Assembly: GCA_016187725.1 (NCBI GenBank)
Contig: JACPJE010000041.1
Location: 1-37,164, forward strand
DNA: 37,164 nucleotides
Direction of reading: 5' to 3'
From: Candidatus Latescibacterota bacterium
GTDB lineage: Bacteria; Latescibacterota; UBA2968; UBA8231
Shown: piece after piece, positions 1 to 7,175 of the stretch
Layout: every line of letters begins with the position of its first letter
How positions within the stretch are numbered: position 1 is the stretch's first letter
Position numbers and translations under genes: made by a program
The notes under the pieces: generated by a model
What the model was told of the DNA's origin: nothing
Database searches by the model: none
The model's input: only the letters and a program-made list of their open reading frames with translations

Positions 1-1
1 G

Positions 2-1105
2 TGCCGGGACCTGGGCATCGAGGCGAATTTCTACCTGCTCCACCGGGATGGGAAGCCCCTGGCCAATATCGCCACCTTCACCCACCGCGGCGTTGGGCAT
101 TTCGGCCATGTGTGGACCGTGCCAGAAGACCGGCGCCAGGGGGCAGCCTCGCAGTTGATGGGGGTGCAGATGGCCCACTTCAGGCAGGAGGGGGGGTGGG
201 CGCTTTTCCTGGGCACGGGGTACGACAGCCCTCCGTACCACATCTACGCCTCACACGGGTTTGCCGGCCTGGAGCCCAAGAGCGGATACATGGAATACTA
301 CGTGCAGAGCAAAGCGCAGTTCGAGGCGGAGTACTTTGCCAGGGGCGCGGTGCAGGTGGAGGAGGTGCAGTGGCGCCACTGGCCGGCCTCGGCGGCGCTC
401 TTTCTGGGAGATTTCCCCGGGGCGGTGCGCTGCGCTCCGCTCAAGTTGCTGGGGCGCTCCTCAACCGAGGGGCCTTTCCTCGACCTGATCCAGGGAGAGG
501 AGCAGCGGCGGGAAAAGGGCGAGCTGTCCCGTGCCCAGGTGCTGTGCCAGACCGCTTCACAGGCGGTGGTGGGCCTGGCGGCGTGGGACTGGGACCCACT
601 GTGGCCATCCACTTGCGTGGTGGAGGTGTACTGCCATCCCAGCTTCTGGGAGGAAGGCTGGGGGCTGCTGGGGGCGTTGCCGCTGCCCGAGGCGGAGCGG
701 TACATGGCGTACAGCGATACGGATTGTCTGGAGAAGGGCGAGGTGCTGCGCGCTGCCGGCTTCAGGCCCGTGGGCCGGCATGCCCGGCGGGTTGCGCTGG
801 ACCGGGTGCGGACGAGGCTGGTGGATGTGAATGTGTGGGAGAGGTTTCGTCCGGTACCCCAGGGTTTCCAACAGTCCCCTGATTTCTTCCCAGGTAAGCC
901 CAAAAGCAGCGACATCGCTCACCCCCAGTCGGGCAATCGTGTCGCGCACCAGCGCAAAATCCCGCTCGGCGATTTCTCCCTCTTCCATGACCTCCTCTGC
1001 CCAGGAGACGACTTCGTCAAGAGTGCAGGCGCCCCGCAGGTACTCTTTCAGGTGATCAGCCACCATCTCGCGTGTCACGGTCATGGTTCTTGCTCCGTCC
1101 TCTGA
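2..1105 (+). CDS. GNAT-type acetyltransferase, 5'-truncated, with read-through 3' end
   Basis: The reading frame is open from the first bases of the window, so the start lies upstream. Near nt 105-165 it encodes VWTVPEDRRQGAASQLM, which fits the acetyl-CoA-binding motif A of GNAT N-acyltransferases (R/Q-x-x-G-x-A/G). The following segment, with conserved-looking Tyr and Gly residues, fits the end of a GNAT fold, and a second half up to about nt 845 may be a degenerate second GNAT repeat. The substrate cannot be read from the sequence. Recognisable protein ends near VNVWERF (about nt 843), but no stop follows until 1105. The extra 85 or so residues are antisense to a convincing minus-strand small gene and look non-native. 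Either the natural stop was lost or there is a frameshift or assembly join here. The GNAT call is fairly secure; the 3' end is not. Confidence 0.6.
   Translation, partial: CRDLGIEANFYLLHRDGKPLANIATFTHRGVGHFGHVWTVPEDRRQGAASQLMGVQMAHFRQEGGWALFLGTGYDSPPYHIYASHGFAGLEPKSGYMEYYVQSKAQFEAEYFARGAVQVEEVQWRHWPASAALFLGDFPGAVRCAPLKLLGRSSTEGPFLDLIQGEEQRREKGELSRAQVLCQTASQAVVGLAAWDWDPLWPSTCVVEVYCHPSFWEEGWGLLGALPLPEAERYMAYSDTDCLEKGEVLRAAGFRPVGRHARRVALDRVRTRLVDVNVWERFRPVPQGFQQSPDFFPGKPKSSDIAHPQSGNRVAHQRKIPLGDFSLFHDLLCPGDDFVKSAGAPQVLFQVISHHLACHGHGSCSVL
557..1084 (-). CDS. small conserved hypothetical protein with antisense read-through tail
   Basis: The first 80 or so residues (nt 1084 to about 845) are acidic and helix-rich, starting MTVTREMVADHLKEYL, with a DEVVSWAEE stretch and ending around LLETLGYR. 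This has the look of a widespread short bacterial protein, often about 80 aa, of unknown function. Downstream of LGYRTK the frame continues for about 95 residues directly antisense to the acetyltransferase gene and becomes Pro/His/Arg-rich and protein-unlike, so the real C-terminus is probably near nt 845 and its stop is missing. The start ATG overlaps the stop of the upstream small gene as ATGA (1081-1084), which argues that this frame is translated, coupled to its neighbour. I do not assign a function. Confidence 0.5.
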   Translation of the reverse strand: MTVTREMVADHLKEYLRGACTLDEVVSWAEEVMEEGEIAERDFALVRDTIARLGVSDVAAFGLTWEEIRGLLETLGYRTKPLPHIHIHQPRPHPVQRNPPGMPAHGPEAGSAQHLALLQTIRIAVRHVPLRLGQRQRPQQPPAFLPEAGMAVHLHHASGWPQWVPVPRRQAHHRL

Positions 1106-1335
1106 TGCCCAGTATCCATGGGGAATTTCCGGTGTACTTCGACCAGCTTCCCCTCAGCGTTGTAGATCTCCTGGTAGAAGCTGACCGTTTCTTCTTGGGC
1201 GTTCACTTCCTTGATATATCGGGCCTTCCACCCTCTGCGTCCGGAAACTTCATAGAGATAGCGCCTGCCTCCCTCGGTGAGGGACTGCCATTGACCGAAC
1301 TTCTTTTCGTTCTGACGGTGCTTGTCCTCGTCCAT
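1081..1335 (-). CDS. small conserved hypothetical protein, 84 aa
   Basis: A short charged protein with a compact, beta-rich look: FGQWQSLTEGGRRYLYEV, then GWKARYIKEV, then FYQEIYNAEGKLVEVHRKFP. No signal peptide, membrane segment or known catalytic motif is visible. The composition is clearly coding-like and unlike the shadow frames around it. Its stop overlaps the start of the next small gene as ATGA, so the two form a bicistronic unit. It starts six bases downstream of the end of the esterase gene on the same strand, so it may be co-transcribed with it. The tight pairing could suggest a two-component module such as toxin-antitoxin, but nothing in the residues shows that. Function unknown. 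Confidence 0.65.
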   Translation of the reverse strand: MDEDKHRQNEKKFGQWQSLTEGGRRYLYEVSGRRGWKARYIKEVNAQEETVSFYQEIYNAEGKLVEVHRKFPMDTGHQRTEQEP

Positions 1336-1341
1336 AATATA

Positions 1342-2715
1342 CTACGCCACCGGCACTCCGTAGAACCCCAATATCGGCATAAACCTCTCCATATCCGCCG
1401 GCACGGTGGCCGGGTTGAAGCCCCAGGCCCCGTGGACCAGGACTTTCCCGGACAGGGGTCGGCCCAGCTTGAGCTGCACCCGCGCGTCTTGGGAGAAGAT
1501 CACCTGGGCCACCGGCACCTCGCCGGTGGCGCCCTCTACCCTGAAGCTGTGGCTGGTCAGGTCGATGCTGTCCATGCGGCTGGTCACTGGCGCGAAGTGC
1601 AGTTCGATGGTCTGGACGTCCACGCGGGCAGCGGATTGCAGATCCGGGGCGCGGTATTCGGTGGATTTGCCGTGGACCAGGCCCAGGGCGGCCCGGGCCA
1701 GACGTTCGCCCAGGAGCAGATTGCCGGACGGGCTGGTGTGGATCAGGTCGGAGAGAGGCAGGTCCAGGGCCGGGATCACAGCCACCCGTTTATCCGTGCG
1801 GGCCACTTGGCGCTGGGCTTCGCGCACCTGGGTCCAGCGGCGGTGCGAGCCTTCGTCGGCCACCTGGAACACCCGGTTGAGCTGCACGGTGAGCACCGGC
1901 AAACCCGGATCTCCCAAGGCCTGACGCCAGGCAGCCACGGCCTGGGCGAAGCGCTGCGCATAGCTGGTGGCGTCGGCATCGGTGCCGGTGTCGCTCTCGC
2001 CCTGGTACCACAATACCCCACGCACCTTACCCCCCACCTTTTTGGCGCACTGGATCATGTTCTCGTAGAGCACTGCCTGCCCCTGGGCCGGGTTCCACGC
2101 CGAGAGAGGAGAGCCGCCCAGAGCGGTCTGCACCAGGCCGACGGGATGGCCCAGTTCCTGCAAGAGGATGCGCCCGAAATGCAGGTACGGGGAGTGGCCG
2201 GGATTGGCGGTTTCGCGGTTCACCGGGTGCCTGGTGTCGGTGGCGTCGTTCATCGGGTGGGTGGCCAGGGCCCATTGCTCGCTGTTGCGGAAGAGGTGTA
2301 CACCTAGCTCAGGCGGGTCGCAGTACGGGCCGCGGCCGTACCCGGCCGAGTTGCTCTGGCCGGCGATGATCCACAGATCGCCCACCCCGATGAAATGGCG
2401 GGTGTCGCCGCGCAGGGACCATTCCCCGGCCAGATTGCCCTGGTGGTTGAGGCGGGTCTCCAGCCGGTACAGGCCGCCGGCGGGGATCTGGTGTATTTCG
2501 GCGGACCAGGTGTGGTCGGCCTGGGTGAGCGCCGGCTGCCAGTCGCGCACCGCGATGCCGGTGTCCTCACGCACCAGGCGCACCTCGACCCGGCCCGCTT
2601 CGGTGTGGACCCAGCGGCCCTTGAGGGAGATGGTCCCGAAGCCCGAGGCGTCCTGCTGGATGATCTGCCAGTCGCTGGGGCCCTGGTCGATGATGGCGCC
2701 GGTATTCTCGGCCAT
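1342..2715 (-). CDS. SASA-family carbohydrate esterase (sialate O-acetylesterase-like)
   Basis: A 457-aa SGNH-type esterase of the SASA (sialate O-acetylesterase, CE6-like) family, which removes O-acetyl groups from sugars. An N-terminal beta-domain (about residues 1-110) leads to the nucleophile block GQSNSAGYG. The second conserved block is WYQGESD, and the C-terminal acid/base block is the DLIH in LPLSDLIHTSPSG. A further beta-sandwich follows after about residue 350. No signal peptide is visible at the chosen ATG, so the enzyme is predicted cytoplasmic unless the start is upstream. The start is preceded by GAGAGGAG at good spacing. An imperfect inverted repeat lies about 35 bp upstream and may be an operator. 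The role fits the sugar catabolism elsewhere in the window. Family call firm; substrate unknown. Confidence 0.85.
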   Translation of the reverse strand: MAENTGAIIDQGPSDWQIIQQDASGFGTISLKGRWVHTEAGRVEVRLVREDTGIAVRDWQPALTQADHTWSAEIHQIPAGGLYRLETRLNHQGNLAGEWSLRGDTRHFIGVGDLWIIAGQSNSAGYGRGPYCDPPELGVHLFRNSEQWALATHPMNDATDTRHPVNRETANPGHSPYLHFGRILLQELGHPVGLVQTALGGSPLSAWNPAQGQAVLYENMIQCAKKVGGKVRGVLWYQGESDTGTDADATSYAQRFAQAVAAWRQALGDPGLPVLTVQLNRVFQVADEGSHRRWTQVREAQRQVARTDKRVAVIPALDLPLSDLIHTSPSGNLLLGERLARAALGLVHGKSTEYRAPDLQSAARVDVQTIELHFAPVTSRMDSIDLTSHSFRVEGATGEVPVAQVIFSQDARVQLKLGRPLSGKVLVHGAWGFNPATVPADMERFMPILGFYGVPVA

Positions 2716-2748
2716 GCGGGTCTCCTCTCACAGAATTACTTTCGACCC

Positions 2749-2781
2749 TTGAAATGTCATACATGGGGTATGAATTTTCAA
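2749..2781. promoter_or_regulatory. imperfect inverted repeat upstream of the esterase gene
   Basis: TTGAAATGTCATAC and GTATGAATTTTCAA are inverted copies (12 of 14 positions) around a 5-nt spacer. The repeat lies between the end of the ATPase gene (2822) and the esterase start (2715). No T-tract follows on the minus strand, so it is a better candidate for a repressor operator of the esterase gene than for a terminator. This is inferred from position and symmetry only. Confidence 0.4.
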
Positions 2782-2821
2782 GGAATACTACAGGCGGGGG
2801 ATAAGGATTTGCCAGAGATCA

Positions 2822-3976
2822 CTAGTCGGGGAACAATCCTTCCATGCCCTCAGCGATGGCCTCCAGAGGCACCGCCTGGACGGTGTCAGCCACGGGGTAG
2901 GGTTTCGTGCCCGGATATACTACGGCGATGCGCTCCAGTTGCAAATCTTCCAGGGCGATACGCATGGAGGGAGTGAACCGCGGCGCATCCACCCACTTGC
3001 ACTCTACACCCAGCATACGGCCATCCTTCACCAGCACTAGGTCGATCTCAGCCCCATTATACGTAGCCCAAAAGTAGACCTGGTCCGGTTCCACTGCTTT
3101 GAGGACTTCCTCAATCACATAGCCCTCCCACGAGGCACCGCACTTGGGATGACTGAGCAGGTCCTTTTCTGACTGGATGCCCAACAACTGATGTAGCAGC
3201 CCGGTATCGCGGAGGTAGACCTTGGGTGCCTTGACCTGTCGTTTTTTCAGATTCGCGTACCAGGGCTGCAACTGGCGGACCATGAACAAACCGGTCAGGA
3301 TATCGAGGTAGCGGCGCGTGGTCGGCTCGCTCACGCCCAGGGAACGGGCCGGTTCTGCCGCGTTCCACGTCTGTCCATGGTAATGCGCCAGCATGGTCCA
3401 GAAACGCAGGAGGGCGGTGGCTGGCGCGGCGATGCCCCACTGTGGCAGATCGCGTTCCAGAAAAGTCTGGATAAAGTTCTTCCGCCAGGCCAGGCTATCT
3501 GTTTCCCTGGGAGCGAGGAATGAAGGCGGGAATCCGCCGCGCCGCCAGTGGCGCGCCCCAGCGGCGCTGCCGACTTCGGAGAGGCTGAAACCGCCCATGG
3601 GAACCACCTCGAGCCGGCCGGCTAGGGACTCGGAGGACTGGCGCAGCAGATCAGGAGCAGCGCTGCCGAGGATGAGGTATCGGGCGGGCAGTGGTCTGCG
3701 GTCGGCTAGGACGCGCAGCACCGGAAAAAGCTCAGGTCGCCGCTGCACTTCATCGATGACCACCAGGCCCTTCAGATCGTGCAGCGCCGTGACCGGCTCT
3801 TCCAGACGGGCGAGACTGACCGGATCTTCTAGGTCGAAATAATTGGGGGAATCGGCTGATACCAATTCCCTGGCGAGGGTAGTCTTGCCGCATTGGCGCG
3901 GACCGATGAGCGCCACGACCTGGCTGCGCCCCAGGGCCGTACGCACCCGGCGGAGCAATTCAGCACGGTTGAGCAT
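2822..3976 (-). CDS. AAA_14/DUF4143 ATPase
   Basis: A protein of about 384 aa with the AAA_14 plus DUF4143 architecture common in bacteria and archaea. Walker A is GPRQCGKTTLA, Walker B is LVVIDEVQRRPELF, and the sensor-1-like block is RYLILGSAAPDLL. A middle winged-helix-like region contains EPTTRRYLDIL. The C-terminal DUF4143 part has the PD-(D/E)XK-like string NGAEIDLVL...GVECKW, including the conserved Asp and ExK. The family is thought to be an ATPase of stress or mobile-element context, but its role is poorly known. I chose MLNRAELL (ATG at 3974-3976): the longer frame to 4012 adds a Phe/Ile/Tyr-rich stretch that covers the inverted repeat upstream and is unlike family N-termini. It appears to be a single-gene unit. 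Confidence 0.85.
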   Translation of the reverse strand: MLNRAELLRRVRTALGRSQVVALIGPRQCGKTTLARELVSADSPNYFDLEDPVSLARLEEPVTALHDLKGLVVIDEVQRRPELFPVLRVLADRRPLPARYLILGSAAPDLLRQSSESLAGRLEVVPMGGFSLSEVGSAAGARHWRRGGFPPSFLAPRETDSLAWRKNFIQTFLERDLPQWGIAAPATALLRFWTMLAHYHGQTWNAAEPARSLGVSEPTTRRYLDILTGLFMVRQLQPWYANLKKRQVKAPKVYLRDTGLLHQLLGIQSEKDLLSHPKCGASWEGYVIEEVLKAVEPDQVYFWATYNGAEIDLVLVKDGRMLGVECKWVDAPRFTPSMRIALEDLQLERIAVVYPGTKPYPVADTVQAVPLEAIAEGMEGLFPD

Positions 3977-3986
3977 GATATACAAA

Positions 3987-4031
3987 TATATCATGAAAAT
4001 CGAAAATATCAATTGGGATTTTCATGGTATA
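3987..4031. promoter_or_regulatory. AT-rich inverted repeat upstream of the ATPase gene
   Basis: TATATCATGAAAATC (3987-4001) and GATTTTCATGGTATA (4017-4031) are inverted with 14 of 15 positions matching and a 15-nt AT-rich spacer. It lies directly upstream of the ATPase start at 3976 in otherwise GC-rich DNA. It could be an operator overlapping the promoter of that gene. A trace of an insertion site is a less likely alternative. Confidence 0.45.
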
Positions 4032-4090
4032 TGCTTTTTGAAAGAAGATGGCGCTCCTCCGCTGGCGCGCCTGTCCAAAAGCGGGGTGTA

Positions 4091-5071
4091 ATGGTCCTTG
4101 CATCCTGTAATGATCCTTACATTGCTGTCAAAATCGAGGTGGGTCGCATGAAATTGCACCCAGTGGACTTTGACCTCCACGAGCTGTTGGAGAGTTTGGG
4201 GGTGATGTTCCAAGTGCGCTGCCAGGAGAAGGGCTTGCAGTGGAGACTGGAAGGACTCGATTCCTCTCCCCTGTCGGTGCACGGGGACAAGGCCAAGCTC
4301 AACCAGGTGCTGATGAATCTGCTGGGCAATGCGGTGAAGTTCACTCAGGAAGGCGAGGTGGTGTTGAAAGTCACCGCTCAGCCTGAGGATGGCTACTGTT
4401 TTGAGATGATGGACACGGGAATGGGGATTCCCCTGGCGGAGATCCAGACCCTGTTCCATCCCTTTCAGCAGGGGCAGGCCGGGGTGCAGACGGGGGGCAC
4501 GGGCCTGGGCCTGGCCATCGCCCGGAGGCAGGTGGAGTTGCTGGGTGGGCAACTGGAGGTGGAGTCGGCGTTGGGACAGGGTTCGCGCTTCTTCTTTGAG
4601 CTGCGGCTGCCGCCGGCCCTGGGGGCAGGGCAGAAAGTGGCTGCGCCGCCGTGGGAGAAGGTGGAGCGCCTGGCCTTTTCGAAAAAGATGAACCTGGGGA
4701 TGGTGGTCTACAACCCGCTGGCCGGCGGGCTGTTGACCGGCAAACACCGCCAGGAACGGGGCCCGGAGGCGGGAACCCGTTTCGAGATGAAAAAGAACTA
4801 CTACGACCGCTACTGGAGTCCGGGGCATTTCGCCGCGGTCGAGGACCTAGCCGCGGTCGCTGCCAAAGCCGGCAAGTCCCTGACCCAGTTGTTCCTGCAG
4901 TGGCTGCTCTCGCAGAACCACGTGGATTCGGTGATCATCGGGGTGAGCAAGGAAGCGCAGCTGGAGGAGAATCTGCGCTTTGCTGAGGGGAGGCTGGACG
5001 AGGAGGCGCTGAAGGGGTGTGATGCGGTGTGGCAGGGCCTGCGGGGTGACCACTTCGCCTACAACCGCTGA
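4091..5071 (+). CDS. in-frame chimera: histidine-kinase ATPase domain fused to aldo/keto reductase C-terminal half (probable pseudogene)
   Basis: Two unrelated fragments share one open frame. The first (about nt 4130-4640) begins inside the end of a HisKA helix (KIEVGRM) and continues through a HATPase_c domain: N-box NQVLMNLLGNAVKFT, G1 box DTGMGIP and G2 box GTGLGLAI. The sensor and phospho-acceptor His are missing. From about nt 4670 the frame becomes the C-terminal half of an aldo/keto reductase (NLGMVVYNPLAGGLLTGKH, then LFLQWLLSQ and SVIIGVSK), without the N-terminal catalytic Tyr/Lys half. Neither half should work in its normal role. The simplest reading is deletion of several kilobases joining two genes, or an assembly join. 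ATG 4091 is a guess; ATG 4148 is also possible and the frame is open further upstream. Confidence 0.6.
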   Translation: MVLASCNDPYIAVKIEVGRMKLHPVDFDLHELLESLGVMFQVRCQEKGLQWRLEGLDSSPLSVHGDKAKLNQVLMNLLGNAVKFTQEGEVVLKVTAQPEDGYCFEMMDTGMGIPLAEIQTLFHPFQQGQAGVQTGGTGLGLAIARRQVELLGGQLEVESALGQGSRFFFELRLPPALGAGQKVAAPPWEKVERLAFSKKMNLGMVVYNPLAGGLLTGKHRQERGPEAGTRFEMKKNYYDRYWSPGHFAAVEDLAAVAAKAGKSLTQLFLQWLLSQNHVDSVIIGVSKEAQLEENLRFAEGRLDEEALKGCDAVWQGLRGDHFAYNR

Positions 5072-5248
5072 TGCCCGTGCAGTTACCGCGTCGGGGAGTG
5101 ACCCACTCCAGCCTTTCCCAAGGCGCGTCCTTCACCCTCGCTCGCTCTGGCTCCGCTACCCCGCACCCCTGCCACGCGGACTTCCCTGCCCAGCCACTCC
5201 CCGGGAAAGGCTTTCGGGGTCATCTCCCCGCCGTGGTCAGCCAAATAT

Positions 5249-5689
5249 TTACCGCCCGCCGCCGCCCCCGCCTGGTCCACCGCGCCCGCCGCCCCCGCCA
5301 AAGCCGCCGCGCCGTTCCTCCACGAGGGATTCGAACCGCGCCACCTGCTCCTTGGAGAGGATGGTGCGGTACTTCTCGGCCAGTTCCTCCTGGAGCTTCT
5401 GCAGCTTGGGGGCCATCTCCTCCCAATCGCCGCTTCCGGCTGAGCGCATTTGCTCCATCAGGTCCCGGCGCTTGACCCAGGCTTCCTGGTACACAACCCG
5501 CAGTTTGGTGAACTGCTCGCCATCGATCTTCATCTCAAAACAGATGACCGCCCACTCCCCCTCCAGTCCCATGCCAGGGCCGCCTCTGCGGCCCTGGCCG
5601 CGACCTCCCCCCCCTCCTCCAGGTTGGGCCTGGATGAGGGCCGCCGCGCCCAGCAACAGTGCCGCACACACAAAGGCAATGGTTTTCAT
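5249..5689 (-). CDS. secreted Gly-rich helical protein of the efflux operon
   Basis: A 146-aa protein with a clear Sec signal peptide (MKTIAFVCAALLLGAAALIQA, cleavage predicted after AQA/IQA). A Gly/Arg-rich segment follows, then a charged helical core of about 80 residues with KLQKLQEELAEKYRTILSKEQ, then a second Gly/Arg-rich tail ending GGPGGGGGGR. The helical core with an LSKEQ-like motif recalls Spy/CpxP-type periplasmic chaperones (LTxxQ), but the match is weak and I do not assert it. It is the last gene of the minus-strand efflux operon, 28 nt after the TolC-like gene. Its Gly-rich segments resemble the Gly-rich loop of the adaptor protein in the same operon. Periplasmic or surface location is predicted. 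Confidence 0.7.
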   Translation of the reverse strand: MKTIAFVCAALLLGAAALIQAQPGGGGGGRGQGRRGGPGMGLEGEWAVICFEMKIDGEQFTKLRVVYQEAWVKRRDLMEQMRSAGSGDWEEMAPKLQKLQEELAEKYRTILSKEQVARFESLVEERRGGFGGGGGRGGPGGGGGGR

Positions 5690-5717
5690 CGCTGTCCTCC
5701 AGCATGAAGGGTAGGAT

Positions 5718-7169
5718 TCACTCGCCGGTGAGCCGGCGCCACTCTATCAGGGCTTTGTTGTAATCGATCAGGGCCTGGAGCCGGCTGAGGCGGGCCTGGG
5801 CTAAGTCGTCCTGCGCGTCCAGGACCTGGCGCACCGTGGTCAGTCCCAGGTTCAGCCGCTCCTCAAGTTCGTCGAGATTCTGCACCGAGAGCCTTTCGGT
5901 CCAGCGGGCGGCTTCCTCGCGTTGCCGGCTGGTCTCCACCTGGCGGTGCTGGTTGCGCACCTGCTGGGCTAGTTGCAGGCGCAAACGCTCCAGTTCCACC
6001 TGGCGCTGCTCCTTTTGGATCAGCTGCTGCTGGAGCCGGATCTCGGCGCCGTTCTCCCCCAGGGGGAAGTCGAGGTTGACGCTGCCCTGCCAGGAACGGC
6101 CGTCCCAGGCCTTGAGCCCCTTGATATCGTCGCTGTACGAGCCGCCGATGCCGCTCAGGCCGACCTGGGTGCTGAGGGCGACGGAGGGCCGGGTCTGGTC
6201 GCGGGCCAGGGCGATCTGCAGTTCGGTGCTCTTGAGGTCGAGTTGGGCCCGGCGGTAAGAGGGATTGAATGCCAGGGTCCTGGCCAGTCCGCTGTCCGGA
6301 TCGCCCTCAAAGGCCGCCACCGCAGGGGTGTCGATGGCCTGCAGGGGCAGTTGCCAGCGTTGCGGGTCCTGGTCCAGACCCAGCAGGGTTTTGAGTTGGT
6401 CCTCTGCCTGGCGCAGGCTGGCCTGGGCGCTGACAATGTCCTGCTGGCGCTGGGCCACCCCCACCTCGGCCTGGAGGATGTTGCTGGCCGGATCAGATCC
6501 CACCGCGGCCCGCACCTTGGCCGTCTCCAGGACCCGTTGAGCCGCGGCCAGGAACTGCTCGCGCAGCTGGAGGTTCTGGACCGCCATGGACAAATCCCAG
6601 TAGGTCCGGCTCACCTCGGCGCGCAGGTCCTGGATCTGCCCCTGGACGACCAGTTCGGAAGCGGTCAGGCTGTTGCGGGCCACCCGCAGCCCGATGCGGT
6701 TGACCCAGCCCCGGCCCTGGAGCAGGGGCTGGTTGAAGCTGAGGCTCAGGCCGGAGCGGTACACCGGGTCGATGGTGTTGAAGGCGGCATTATTCGACGA
6801 GCGGTTATTGCTGAAGTTCAGGCTGAATCGCCCGCCGGTGGCCAGGTCCTGGGACAGACCGAGTCCCAGGCCGATGGAGTTGCTGGTGGAGGTCTGGACG
6901 CCCTCCAGGCGCGAGATGGAGGGAGATCGGTTGCTCTGGTTGGTGAGGCTGGCGGTCAGGGTGCGGCCGAAACGCGCCTGTTCCTGGGCCACCGACCCTT
7001 CCTGGAGCTTTTGGCTCAAGCGGGCGCTGCGCAGCCCCAGGTGGTAGTCCACGGCCAGGGCGATAGCCTGGCCCAGGGTAAGTCGAAGGGTATCCTGCTG
7101 GGCCCGGGCCGGAACCCCGGCCAGCAGTGCAGAGAGGATGCAGAGGGAGAGGTGGCGTCTAAGGCTCAT
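5718..7169 (-). CDS. TolC-family outer membrane efflux protein
   Basis: A 483-aa outer membrane channel protein with an N-terminal signal peptide ending near PARAQQ. Two OEP repeats follow, each starting with a family-typical element: LTLGQAIALAVDYHLGLRSAR for the first (residues about 30-50), and in the second SGLARTLAFNPSYRRAQLDL. Long heptad-rich coiled-coil helices follow each, for example in the region rich in Gln, Leu and Arg near residues 390-430. It would form the exit duct of the tripartite pump encoded by the three upstream genes. It begins 6 nt after the permease stop on the same strand, so it is co-transcribed. Length and repeat organisation are normal for the family. Confidence 0.92.
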   Translation of the reverse strand: MSLRRHLSLCILSALLAGVPARAQQDTLRLTLGQAIALAVDYHLGLRSARLSQKLQEGSVAQEQARFGRTLTASLTNQSNRSPSISRLEGVQTSTSNSIGLGLGLSQDLATGGRFSLNFSNNRSSNNAAFNTIDPVYRSGLSLSFNQPLLQGRGWVNRIGLRVARNSLTASELVVQGQIQDLRAEVSRTYWDLSMAVQNLQLREQFLAAAQRVLETAKVRAAVGSDPASNILQAEVGVAQRQQDIVSAQASLRQAEDQLKTLLGLDQDPQRWQLPLQAIDTPAVAAFEGDPDSGLARTLAFNPSYRRAQLDLKSTELQIALARDQTRPSVALSTQVGLSGIGGSYSDDIKGLKAWDGRSWQGSVNLDFPLGENGAEIRLQQQLIQKEQRQVELERLRLQLAQQVRNQHRQVETSRQREEAARWTERLSVQNLDELEERLNLGLTTVRQVLDAQDDLAQARLSRLQALIDYNKALIEWRRLTGE

Positions 7170-7175
7170 AGGTTC

